In this document: piece after piece, positions 50,722 to 58,578 of the stretch
Position numbering within the stretch: the first letter of the stretch is position 1
Layout: each line of letters starts with the position of its first letter
Source of the DNA: DATJOJ01 sp035507035
Lineage (GTDB): Bacteria; Acidobacteriota; Terriglobia; Terriglobales; Acidobacteriaceae
DNA length: 64,000 nucleotides
Assembly (NCBI GenBank): GCA_035507035.1
Contig: DATJOJ010000048.1
Location: 124,001 to 188,000, forward strand
Direction of reading: 5' to 3'
The notes under the pieces: model-generated
Databases searched by the model: none
Told to the model about the DNA's origin: nothing
Seen by the model: only the letters and a program-made list of their open reading frames with translations
Position numbers and translations under genes: made by a program

Positions 50722-51990
50722 ATGCTAATTGGGGTTTACGGAGCGGGGTATCTGGGCACGGTGGTTTCGGCATGCCTGGCGGACTTCGGAACTCCGGTTT
50801 TGTGCTGCCATCCCGATAGCTCGCGCATGGTTACTATGGCGCAAGGCACGGTTCCCTTTCACGAAAAAAATCTCTCAGAAGTCATCAAACGTAACGTGCG
50901 TTGCGGCCGGCTCGCCTATTCCACAGACGTCGACTCATTCGCACGCAAGGCTCAGGTAATATTTCTGGCAGAGGATCAGCCGCAGCATCTGGGTGATTTG
51001 GCGTTGCGGATCGCTCGCGCCGCTAGTAGGCCGTGCATTATTTCGATCGTCACCCCCGTTCCGGTGGGTGCCGCGGCTGAGATTGAAAAGCGCGTTCAAG
51101 CTGCAGGTTTGCGAGCCACCATCGTTTCGCAGCCTATGTTTTTCACCCCAGGCTGCGCCGTAGAAGATTTCAATTGGCCTGACCGCATTATTCTGGGCAC
51201 CGCGTCCAACGAAGCCGTACTGGTGTTGAAGCAAATTTTTCACTCTTTGGTGATGCGCGGCGTGCCGGTGATTGTGACCAATCACGAAACTGCAGAACTT
51301 GCGAGAGAAGCAGCAACCGCATTTGTGACCACCAAGATTTCGTTCATCAACGAATTGGCCGAGCTTTGCGAGCGTGTCAATGCCGACGCGGTCAATCTCG
51401 CCTTGGCGCTTGGTCTGGACAAAAAGATCGCTCCGCGCTGCCTGCAACCGGGCACCGGCATGGGAGGCATATTTGCCGAATCCGACATGGATTCGCTGGG
51501 AGCTCTTGCCGAGAGAAATGGCATCGCCCTCAAGGTGCTGAAGGCTGCGCGTGAGGTGAATTGCCAGCTGGCCGACCACCTACTCGAGAAGATTTCCCGT
51601 TATGTGCAACCGGTACAAAATAAGGATGTCGGGATTCTCGGTTTGGCGTTCAAGCCGAACACAAATTCCGTAGCCGGTTCCTCTTCCCTTCAACTGGTGA
51701 AGAGTCTGATTGCCCGGGGCGCGCGTGTGCGGGCGTATGATCCGGTCGCAATCTCCGAAGCGCGCGCAGAGTTGAACGGCACCGTCTGCTATTGCGAGTC
51801 ACCCTACGTGGTTGCCGAGGGCGTGGATGCACTGGTCGTAGGCACCGGATGGCCCGAATTTCGTGCGTTGGATTTCGGCCGCATTAAGCAAGTGCTGCGG
51901 CGACCACTAATTGTTGACACCAAGAATATCCTTGATTCCGCGCGGCTGCGCTCGATGGGATTTGAATACGTCGGGGTTGGACGAGGATAA
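50722..51990 (+). CDS. UDP-glucose/GDP-mannose dehydrogenase-family protein lacking the catalytic residues
   Basis: 422 residues covering all three domains. The NAD site is intact (GVYGAGYLGTVVSACLADFG, residues 4-23). Comparison with the family's active-site motifs shows losses. The catalytic Cys of GFGGSCFPKD is Phe251 (GMGGIFAESD) and its Lys is Ser254. The Glu of PEF is Met139 (PMFFTPG). The Lys and Asn of the K-x3-N-A-F motif are Arg195 and Thr199. Asp255 and the Thr of T-P-V-P-V-G remain. It therefore should not carry out the normal two-step oxidation through a thiohemiacetal. No frameshift or stop. It may be a regulatory or redirected paralogue. Single gene; no polysaccharide genes adjoin. 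Confidence 0.85.
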   Translation: MLIGVYGAGYLGTVVSACLADFGTPVLCCHPDSSRMVTMAQGTVPFHEKNLSEVIKRNVRCGRLAYSTDVDSFARKAQVIFLAEDQPQHLGDLALRIARAASRPCIISIVTPVPVGAAAEIEKRVQAAGLRATIVSQPMFFTPGCAVEDFNWPDRIILGTASNEAVLVLKQIFHSLVMRGVPVIVTNHETAELAREAATAFVTTKISFINELAELCERVNADAVNLALALGLDKKIAPRCLQPGTGMGGIFAESDMDSLGALAERNGIALKVLKAAREVNCQLADHLLEKISRYVQPVQNKDVGILGLAFKPNTNSVAGSSSLQLVKSLIARGARVRAYDPVAISEARAELNGTVCYCESPYVVAEGVDALVVGTGWPEFRALDFGRIKQVLRRPLIVDTKNILDSARLRSMGFEYVGVGRG

Positions 51991-52088
51991 TTTCTGTTTC
52001 TGAATTTCCCACCATCCTTTGATCGCATTTCACCGATCCTCGTTGCGGTCGTGGAGTGAACGGCGGTCAGCCTTTTGCACGAAATTGT

Positions 52089-52094
52089 TATAAT
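52089..52094 (+). promoter_or_regulatory. -10 box of tRNA-His
   Basis: TATAAT ending ten bases before the first tRNA base. No matching -35 hexamer at 17 bases. Confidence 0.5.
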
Positions 52095-52104
52095 CAGGAA
52101 ATGC

Positions 52105-52181
52105 GGTGGGAGTAGCTCAACTGGCAGAGCACCGGACTGTGGCTCCGGTTGTTGCGGGTTCGATTCCCGTCTCCCACCCCA
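52105..52181 (+). tRNA. tRNA-His (anticodon GUG)
   Basis: Cloverleaf: G-1 at 52105 pairs with C73 (the histidine identity pair), acceptor GTGGGAG/CTCCCAC, D-arm GCTC/GAGC, anticodon arm CCGGA-CTGTGGC-TCCGG giving GTG, T-arm GCGGG-TTCGATT-CCCGT, encoded CCA at 52179-52181. Confidence 0.97.
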
Positions 52182-52310
52182 GATTCTGATCCGTTCGCAG
52201 ATCTGTCCCGCAGTTGGTTCCTTAGCTACGGAATATACCTTTTGGGTCGTTTCGAATCAGAGCGTCTAAGAGTTGCCTCTCTGAACAACGATTTCGCCGC
52301 CGTGACGCAT

Positions 52311-52553
52311 TCACTGGGACTGTCCTATAAAGTCGGGTCTAGGCGGAGAGCATATCGACTCGAACCATCGGCTGATGTAGATTTGCGCGTGCGCTTCTCC
52401 GCAGAAGTGACGAGCACCGCCGGCATTTGCCGCTTCTGAATTCCACTTAAGCACGGTGAGCGCCGACTCGCTACACTGAATCACAAACCAATGATTCGGA
52501 CTGGTGGTGATCCGGCCACAAATTTCGCACTTGAATTCTTTGATAGAGGTCAC
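52311..52553 (-). CDS. Small zinc-ribbon-like protein
   Basis: 80 residues, GTG start at 52553 with GGAG upstream. It has an N-terminal C-x2-C knuckle (FKCEICGR) and a C-terminal H-x-C-G-x3-H (ARHFCGEAHAQIY), which together could bind one zinc, and a conserved-looking middle (SPNHWFVIQCSESALTVLKWN). The arrangement, C-x2-C then W-F near a strand and H-x-C-G-x2-H, recurs in short acidobacterial proteins of unknown function as far as I recall. Probably real; partner and role unknown. Confidence 0.6.
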   Translation of the reverse strand: MTSIKEFKCEICGRITTSPNHWFVIQCSESALTVLKWNSEAANAGGARHFCGEAHAQIYISRWFESICSPPRPDFIGQSQ

Positions 52554-52835
52554 GAGATTCCAAGCTCCTGCTATAGCGATCTACCCGTTACCTGCTTCGG
52601 GATAAGTACGCGAGTTGCCGATTTTAGTGAGTGCCATTATAACTTCGTAATTTATTGTCTGAAAATCGGCCAATTGGCAGTGTTTTCAGAATATGCCAGC
52701 AATTTGACCACACTGAGATTTTTAATTCCCCGACCCTAACTTTGTGCAACGGAATGTAAAATTTGTGATCTAACTATAGAGTCTCCGTAGAAGGTCGCTT
52801 TCGTCTGGTTAGGTTCCCTCTGTAGGTGTTCGCTT

Positions 52836-54506
52836 ATGGCCAAGCCTATTTTACTCAGTGTTGATGATGATGCCGATGTATTGCGGGTAATCGAACGCGA
52901 TTTGCGCTCTCAGTATGGAGCTGAATATCGTGTGATTGGCAGCGACTCTCCCGAGAAAGCGCTCGACATTCTGAAGCAACTGAAGGTCCGCAGCGACAGC
53001 GTGGCCCTTTTGCTTGCGGATCAGCGCATGCCCCGGATGAACGGGGTGGAATTTCTTCAGGAGGGAATGCAAATTTTTCCCGATGCTAAGCGGGCGCTGT
53101 TAACCGCCTACGCAGATACGAGCGCCGCAATCAGCGCTATTAATGAAGCGAATATCGATTACTTTTTCATGAAGCCTTGGGACCCTCCGGCGGAGCACTT
53201 ATATCCACAGTTGGACGACCTGCTTGATGACTGGAGGGCAGCCTATCGACCGTCCTTCGAGGGAATACGCGTTTTGGGGACGAGGTGGTCGCCACGATGT
53301 TATGATATGCGCGATTTTCTGGCTCGAAACCACGTTCCGTACCAGTGGATGGACGTAGAACTTTCTGCCAGCGATCCTGAAACCAAACGTCTTCTCGATG
53401 TGCTGGGACCCGAAGCTGCCAACCTTCCCATCGTCTTGTTTCCTGACGGCACAAAACTTCTAGAGAGCCTGCCAGCCGACGTGGCGCAAAAAGTCGGGCT
53501 GCGTACGCGTGCCCAAACAGATTTTTATGATCTGGCGATTATCGGAGGAGGGCCCGCCGGCTTGGCGGCGGCCGTTTATGGCGCCTCTGAAGGCTTAAAG
53601 ACGGTAATGGTTGAGCGTCAGGCTCCGGGCGGTCAAGCTGGAATGAGTTCTCGGATAGAGAACTATCTCGGGTTTCCCACCGGGCTGAGCGGGGGCGATC
53701 TTGCGCGGCGCGCCGTGGTACAAGCGCAACGCTTTGGAGTAGAGATTTTGTCCCCGCAGGAAGCGGTGAGTGTTCGCACAGAAGGCCCTTACCGGATTAT
53801 CAAGCTTGTCGACGAAAGCGAGATATCCTGTCATGCCCTGATGGTCGCGACGGGAGTGCAGTGGCGCCGATTAGCAGCTCCGGGCATCGATCAACTACAA
53901 GGGGCGGGCGTCTACTACGGAGGTGGTGCGACAGAGGCACTCTCCTGTAAAGGCGAAATCGTCTATGTGGTGGGGGGCGCAAATTCGGCAGGCCAAGCTG
54001 CAATGAACTTTGCCCGGTACGCAGAGAAGGTCGTAATTCTGGTACGCGGGGAGGGACTGGCTGCCACCATGTCCCAATATCTGATCGACCAGGTGCAACG
54101 AACTCCCAATATACAAATATGGAGCCGCGCGAGCGTTGCGGAGGCCCACGGCAATAGCCACCTGGAAGAAATCTCGGTATTGTGCTCGGATACCGGTAAA
54201 GTGGAACGCGTCCCCGCAAGCTCCATGTTCATCTTCATCGGCGCACTGCCGCGGACCGACTGGCTTGCCGGATTAGTCGAGCGAGACGATCGCGGCTTCA
54301 TCTTGACTGGCCCAGACCTCATCCGTGATGGTCAGCGTCCGAAAGGATGGGAACTCGACCGCGATCCATTCCTCTTAGAAACCAACGTTCCGGGCATCTT
54401 CGCAGTTGGAGACGTCCGGCATGGATCAGTGAAGCGCGTCGCGTCCGGCGTTGGTGAAGGGTCAGTAGCCGTTCAGTTCATTCATCAGTATTTGAGCAAG
54501 GTCTAA
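52836..54506 (+). CDS. Receiver - glutaredoxin-like - thioredoxin-reductase-like fusion protein
   Basis: 556 residues. Residues 1-125 are a response-regulator receiver (Asp10-Asp12, phospho-acceptor Asp62 in LLADQRMPRMNG, Lys in FFMKPWD). Residues about 143-225 form a glutaredoxin-like module (IRVLGTRWSPRCYDMRDFL, then LPIVLFPDG) with S-P-R-C in place of C-x2-C. Residues about 230-550 are an FAD/NAD(P) thioredoxin-reductase fold (IIGGGPAGLAAAVYGASEG, VVGGANSAGQAAM, FAVGDVRHGSVKRVASGVGEGSVAV). The redox CATC motif is replaced by GGGAT, so dithiol transfer is unlikely. It overlaps the histidine kinase gene by one base (TAATG) and is presumably its phosphorylation partner. Confidence 0.88.
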   Translation: MAKPILLSVDDDADVLRVIERDLRSQYGAEYRVIGSDSPEKALDILKQLKVRSDSVALLLADQRMPRMNGVEFLQEGMQIFPDAKRALLTAYADTSAAISAINEANIDYFFMKPWDPPAEHLYPQLDDLLDDWRAAYRPSFEGIRVLGTRWSPRCYDMRDFLARNHVPYQWMDVELSASDPETKRLLDVLGPEAANLPIVLFPDGTKLLESLPADVAQKVGLRTRAQTDFYDLAIIGGGPAGLAAAVYGASEGLKTVMVERQAPGGQAGMSSRIENYLGFPTGLSGGDLARRAVVQAQRFGVEILSPQEAVSVRTEGPYRIIKLVDESEISCHALMVATGVQWRRLAAPGIDQLQGAGVYYGGGATEALSCKGEIVYVVGGANSAGQAAMNFARYAEKVVILVRGEGLAATMSQYLIDQVQRTPNIQIWSRASVAEAHGNSHLEEISVLCSDTGKVERVPASSMFIFIGALPRTDWLAGLVERDDRGFILTGPDLIRDGQRPKGWELDRDPFLLETNVPGIFAVGDVRHGSVKRVASGVGEGSVAVQFIHQYLSKV

Positions 54507-55894
54507 TGATCACCCCAGGAGAACTGTTGCGCTTCCCCGCATTTGCTAATTTGCCTGAGGACCAGATCGCGTGGTTCCTCAGCCAGTCGCAAGAAGTCAC
54601 CCTTAAAGCGGGCGAGGTGTACGCGAAGCAAGGCGACCCTCCCCATAGCATGTTCGTGCTGCTTGACGGCGAGTTCGAGTGGCGCGGGGAGTTTGGCGGC
54701 GAGACGGTTGTATTTGCCGGTAAAAAGGGCGACGTGACCGGAGCATTGCCATTTTCGCGCATGAAACAGTTCACGGTTACTGGTCGTGCGCTAAGCAATG
54801 GCCGCATTCTGCGGTTTCCTGCGGTGTTGTTTCCGGAGCTTGTCCACAAGATGCCGGAGTTGGCTAAGCGTCTTGTCGGCGTGCTCACCGACCGCGTCCG
54901 TGAGAGTACGCGGCTAGAACAACAGCGGGACCGGCTGGCGGGGCTGGGAAAGCTTTCAGCAGGGCTTGCTCATGAGCTTAACAATCCTGCTTCCGCCGCC
55001 AAACGCGCGGCCGCACAGCTGCGGGAGACTCTGAAGCGCATTAAGGACGCCAGCCACGAACTTGGACGTCGAGAATTGACTCCCACCCAAAAAGCAGAAA
55101 TTGAGAAACTGGAATTTTCGTTTACTCATCAAGACGCGCCGCCTCCCGACGCTCTGACTATTAGCGATCTTGAAGACAAAATTGATTCGTTGCTGCGAAG
55201 TCACGGGCAGAACGATTTGTGGCAACTGGCAGCAGAGTTAGCGCAGAGAGGAATCCAACCTTCGGCGCTAGAGTCCTTATTCGAGAACCTCGATAGCGGT
55301 TCGGCACGTGCGGCTCTCGTGAGAATTGCGGCTTCCGTCGAAATTGCCAGTCTCTTGAACGAAATTGAGAGCAGCACTTCGCGAATCTCTGACCTGGTCG
55401 GGGCGATTAAGCAATACACGTTCATGGATCAAGCACCGGTTCAGAACGTTGATGTCGTAAAGAGTTTAGAAACTACATTGACAATCCTGAATCACAAGCT
55501 CAAACGTGGTGTCACGGTGCAACGCGAGTATCAGCCCATTCCGCTACTTGTGGACTCTTTTGGAAGTGAGCTCAATCAGGTCTGGACAAATCTTATCGAC
55601 AACGCGATTGATGCCATGAGCGGCAAAGGCGAGCTTCGAGTCCGGACTTATCGCGATGACGGATGTGTGGTTGTCGAAATCGGCGATAACGGTCCGGGAA
55701 TTCCGCCAGAAGTGCGGACCCATATTTTTGAACCTTTCTTTACGACCAAAGGCGTGGGCGAAGGCACAGGATTAGGCCTTGATACAGTGCAGCGGATCGT
55801 ACGGAAACACCGCGGCAACATTCAGGTAAATTCGAAGCCGGGGGATACTCGTTTTCAGGTATGGCTACCGCTCGCAGACGCTCGGCCTCGATGA
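54506..55894 (+). CDS. Histidine kinase with N-terminal cyclic-nucleotide-binding domain
   Basis: 462 residues, soluble. Residues about 8-115 form a cNMP-binding (CRP-like) domain (LKAGEVYAKQGDPPHSMFVLLDGEFEW); no FGE-x-A/RT phosphate cassette typical of cAMP binders is evident (the region reads GDVTGALPFSRMKQFTVT). The HisKA-like H-box is LAGLGKLSAGLAHELNNPASA with His156. A helical insert lies at about 190-290. The HATPase has NLIDNAIDAM, IGDNGPGIP and FTTKGVGEGTGLGL. Second gene of a three-gene signalling cluster; a nucleotide ligand is implied by the domain and by the diadenylate-cyclase-like neighbour. Confidence 0.88.
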   Translation: MITPGELLRFPAFANLPEDQIAWFLSQSQEVTLKAGEVYAKQGDPPHSMFVLLDGEFEWRGEFGGETVVFAGKKGDVTGALPFSRMKQFTVTGRALSNGRILRFPAVLFPELVHKMPELAKRLVGVLTDRVRESTRLEQQRDRLAGLGKLSAGLAHELNNPASAAKRAAAQLRETLKRIKDASHELGRRELTPTQKAEIEKLEFSFTHQDAPPPDALTISDLEDKIDSLLRSHGQNDLWQLAAELAQRGIQPSALESLFENLDSGSARAALVRIAASVEIASLLNEIESSTSRISDLVGAIKQYTFMDQAPVQNVDVVKSLETTLTILNHKLKRGVTVQREYQPIPLLVDSFGSELNQVWTNLIDNAIDAMSGKGELRVRTYRDDGCVVVEIGDNGPGIPPEVRTHIFEPFFTTKGVGEGTGLGLDTVQRIVRKHRGNIQVNSKPGDTRFQVWLPLADARPR

Positions 55895-55940
55895 ATATGG
55901 TTGATTGAAGTCGATTGTCTTTTGAAATCTGGGATGATTC

Positions 55941-56531
55941 ATGTTTGAAAGCATTATCTGTCAGGTGACGGAATATGACGCGGCAGTTTTAGAATCTCTC
56001 ATTGAATTGGCAGTGGAGATTGCTCGTGAAGGCCGCGAAGGCCGGCGTGTTGGCACTTTATTCACGCTGGGCGACGAACAGGCCGTCTTGGCGAGGTCAA
56101 GGTCACTCATTCTCGACCCACTCATCGGACATCCGGAGTCTTCTCGCCAGCTCACTAACCCCAATCTCCGGGGTACGGTGAAGGAGTTGGCTCAATTGGA
56201 TGGAGCATTCGTGGTCAGCCACGACGGTGTCGTTATCTCTGCATGCCGTTATCTGGATGCCGCGGCGACGAACGTCGAATTGCCTCTCGGGCTCGGTAGC
56301 AGGCACATGGCGGCGGCCAACATAAGCGCGGTGACCAAGGCGGTGGGAATCCTAGTCTCGGAAAGCTCGGTCGTTCGGCTATTTTGTCACGGACAGCTCG
56401 TCGGTGAGATCATTCCGGAACTTTGGATGATTGACCGGGCCGCACAAATGCAGGGTTCAGTAAAAAAAGAGACCTTCGGGGAACTGACCGTACTCACACC
56501 GAGTATGCCGCGCTCTTACTCTGCGAAGTAA
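55941..56531 (+). CDS. DisA-type diadenylate cyclase (DAC) domain protein
   Basis: 196 residues. The central part is a DAC domain: VGTLFTLGD (about 37-45), the DGA motif at 87-89 (LDGAFVVSHDGVV) and GLGSRHMAAANIS (117-129) followed by AVGILVSESSVVRLFCHG. The second motif is RHM where c-di-AMP synthases usually have RHR. The family condenses two ATP to c-di-AMP. No transmembrane or DNA-binding domain accompanies it, unlike CdaA or DisA. It lies 46 bases after the cyclic-nucleotide-binding kinase on the same strand. Activity is uncertain because of the Arg-to-Met change. Confidence 0.75.
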   Translation: MFESIICQVTEYDAAVLESLIELAVEIAREGREGRRVGTLFTLGDEQAVLARSRSLILDPLIGHPESSRQLTNPNLRGTVKELAQLDGAFVVSHDGVVISACRYLDAAATNVELPLGLGSRHMAAANISAVTKAVGILVSESSVVRLFCHGQLVGEIIPELWMIDRAAQMQGSVKKETFGELTVLTPSMPRSYSAK

Positions 56532-56715
56532 CCATTCCCGCTTAAGCGGAACAATCCAGGGCGTCAGTTGTTAAAGGGATACGACAGTCTGGTTAATTCT
56601 GGAAGAATAAATTCCGTAACATATCGCAAAATTCTCCTGATTGGCAGATCATAATCGTCTGGAGTTGCGCTGGCGATTCACGCGACAGCGAAGCTTTGCG
56701 CGCCAGGCTCGCACT

Positions 56716-58377
56716 ATGTCCCAGTCGCCAAACCCAATCGTGCCTCCCGCGGTCGCACCCCTGCTGGCATTGGCCACTCAATGGCTCAGGGCTGGACGAC
56801 CCGCGGATGCGATCGCTCCATTACGAGACGCTGCCCAACTTGAGCCGTCGAACCCGATGATTCAGCACGACCTTGGCCTGGCCTGCCTCGAGGTCGGCCG
56901 AGTTGAGGATGCCATCACGGCATTGCAGCAAGCCGTCGCCAGCAACCCCCGCTACGGGGATGCCCATTTCCGGCTGGGAATCGCCTTTGAAAAGCTGGGC
57001 AATGTTGGCGGAGCACTAGCAGCGTACGACCAAGCCACGAGGCTGCTTCCATCCTTGACGGAGGCATGGTTTCGCGGGGGCGCTTTGCTGTACACAATGG
57101 GCCATTTGCCACAGGCGATCGCTTGTTTCCGGCGCGCGGCGGCGACCGGAGGCGGAACCAGTTTCGGTCGGCTTGGTAAGGCGCGCGAGCTAGTGATCGG
57201 GGATCGCAACGAGGAAGCCGAACAGGTATTGCGAGACACGCTGGTAGCCGATCCGCAAAACGCCATGGCGTATGACTTACTGGGCAGCGTGCTCTCTGAG
57301 CTAGGCCGCTTCGACGAGGCGCGGGCCTGCTTCGAACGCACCGTCGCGATCGCTCCCATGATGGCCGGGAGCTACTACGATCTGGTCCGGTGCCGCCCGG
57401 TTACCAGCAGTGACAAAGGTCTACTCCAAGCGATGCAAGCCGCCCTGGACACCCCCGCATTGGAGGCGCAGCAACGCCTGCGGCTTCATCTTGCGATTGG
57501 CAAGGCGGCGGAGGATTTTGGCGACTACTGCCTGGCGATGCAGCATTTCGATGCCGCGGACGCCGTGCGCCGCGGCTCTCGGCCATTTGACTCAGCGGCG
57601 TTTTCCATCCAGATCGATCGCTTGATTGCCCGCTGCGATGCCGATTGGATTAAGCAGGCTAGCGAAGGCGGCAGCGATGACGCAACACCAGTGCTAATCA
57701 TCGGGATGCCGCGATCCGGAACAACTCTCGTCGAGCAAATCATCTCGATGCATCCTGAGGTCATAGGTGGTGGAGAGTTGAATTTCTGGAACGAGCGCGG
57801 GGCGGAGTGGCATAAGTCGGTCACAGAAGAGACAGAGAGGACATTCCTCGCTAGGGCAGCGGCGGATTATCTCGGCGTGCTGGGCGCTATTGCGTCGACG
57901 CCAGCCCGAGTGACCGACAAGATGCCGTTCAACTTCCTGTGGGCCGGGCTGATCCATGTTGCATTCCCGCGGGCCACCATCATCCATTGCCGGCGTGCCG
58001 CAATCGACACCGCGCTGTCCATCCATCAGACGTTTTTCCATCCGGCCCTGGCGTTTCCTACAGGTGGCCCCGAACTGGTCGCATACTTCCGCAGCTACCA
58101 GCGGCTCGTCGACCATTGGCGGAAAGTGCTACCGGCCGATCGCTTCATCGAGGTCAACTATGAGGAACTGACTCAGACGCCCGAACCAGTTATCCGACGG
58201 ATGATCGCGGCATGCGGTTTGGCGTGGCACGACGGCTGCCTGCGGCACGAATCGAATCCGCGGGCGGTGAAGACCCCAAGCAAGTGGCAAACGCGACAGC
58301 CAATCTATCGAACTTCGATCGCGCGGTGGAAACGATACGAAGCTTGGCTGGGACCACTCCGGGAACTGGCCGAATAA
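56716..58377 (+). CDS. TPR-sulfotransferase fusion protein
   Basis: 553 residues. Residues about 15-235 contain five or six tetratricopeptide repeats (ALATQWLRAGRPADAIAPLRDAAQLEP, then GLACLEVGRVEDAITALQQAVASNP, and so on). The C-terminal half is a PAPS-dependent sulfotransferase: 5'-phosphosulfate loop GMPRSGTTLVEQI (about 328-340) and 3'-phosphate region CRRAAIDTALSIHQTFF. Such bacterial fusions may sulfate proteins or glycans; acceptor unknown. ATG at 56716 chosen; a TTG 75 bases upstream is in frame. No PAPS-forming genes nearby. Confidence 0.87.
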   Translation: MSQSPNPIVPPAVAPLLALATQWLRAGRPADAIAPLRDAAQLEPSNPMIQHDLGLACLEVGRVEDAITALQQAVASNPRYGDAHFRLGIAFEKLGNVGGALAAYDQATRLLPSLTEAWFRGGALLYTMGHLPQAIACFRRAAATGGGTSFGRLGKARELVIGDRNEEAEQVLRDTLVADPQNAMAYDLLGSVLSELGRFDEARACFERTVAIAPMMAGSYYDLVRCRPVTSSDKGLLQAMQAALDTPALEAQQRLRLHLAIGKAAEDFGDYCLAMQHFDAADAVRRGSRPFDSAAFSIQIDRLIARCDADWIKQASEGGSDDATPVLIIGMPRSGTTLVEQIISMHPEVIGGGELNFWNERGAEWHKSVTEETERTFLARAAADYLGVLGAIASTPARVTDKMPFNFLWAGLIHVAFPRATIIHCRRAAIDTALSIHQTFFHPALAFPTGGPELVAYFRSYQRLVDHWRKVLPADRFIEVNYEELTQTPEPVIRRMIAACGLAWHDGCLRHESNPRAVKTPSKWQTRQPIYRTSIARWKRYEAWLGPLRELAE

Positions 58378-58578
58378 TCCGGCGAACTCGAAGGGACGAT
58401 CGCCCCCCTGTTATGCCACTAACTTATTGAAAGCAAAGTGGCAGGCTTGTAAGATTGCGATTTTGCGAAACAGAGCTTTGGCACGGTTTCCAACTCTCCA
58501 GACTTCATTGACTTGCCCTTGCATCCCGCATAACATGGCGTCGCGTCGCCAGATTTATCCACAGATGCTCGACCAAGA

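Noticed and set aside
50722..51990. A sequencing frameshift explaining the altered active site of the dehydrogenase-like protein
   Set aside because: The substitutions lie in separate motifs with in-frame conserved residues around each (GMGG, ISFINE, DRIILG), so no single frame error can produce them.
52075..52181. Integration site (att) at tRNA-His
   Set aside because: No integrase gene and no repeated tRNA 3' end was seen in the window.
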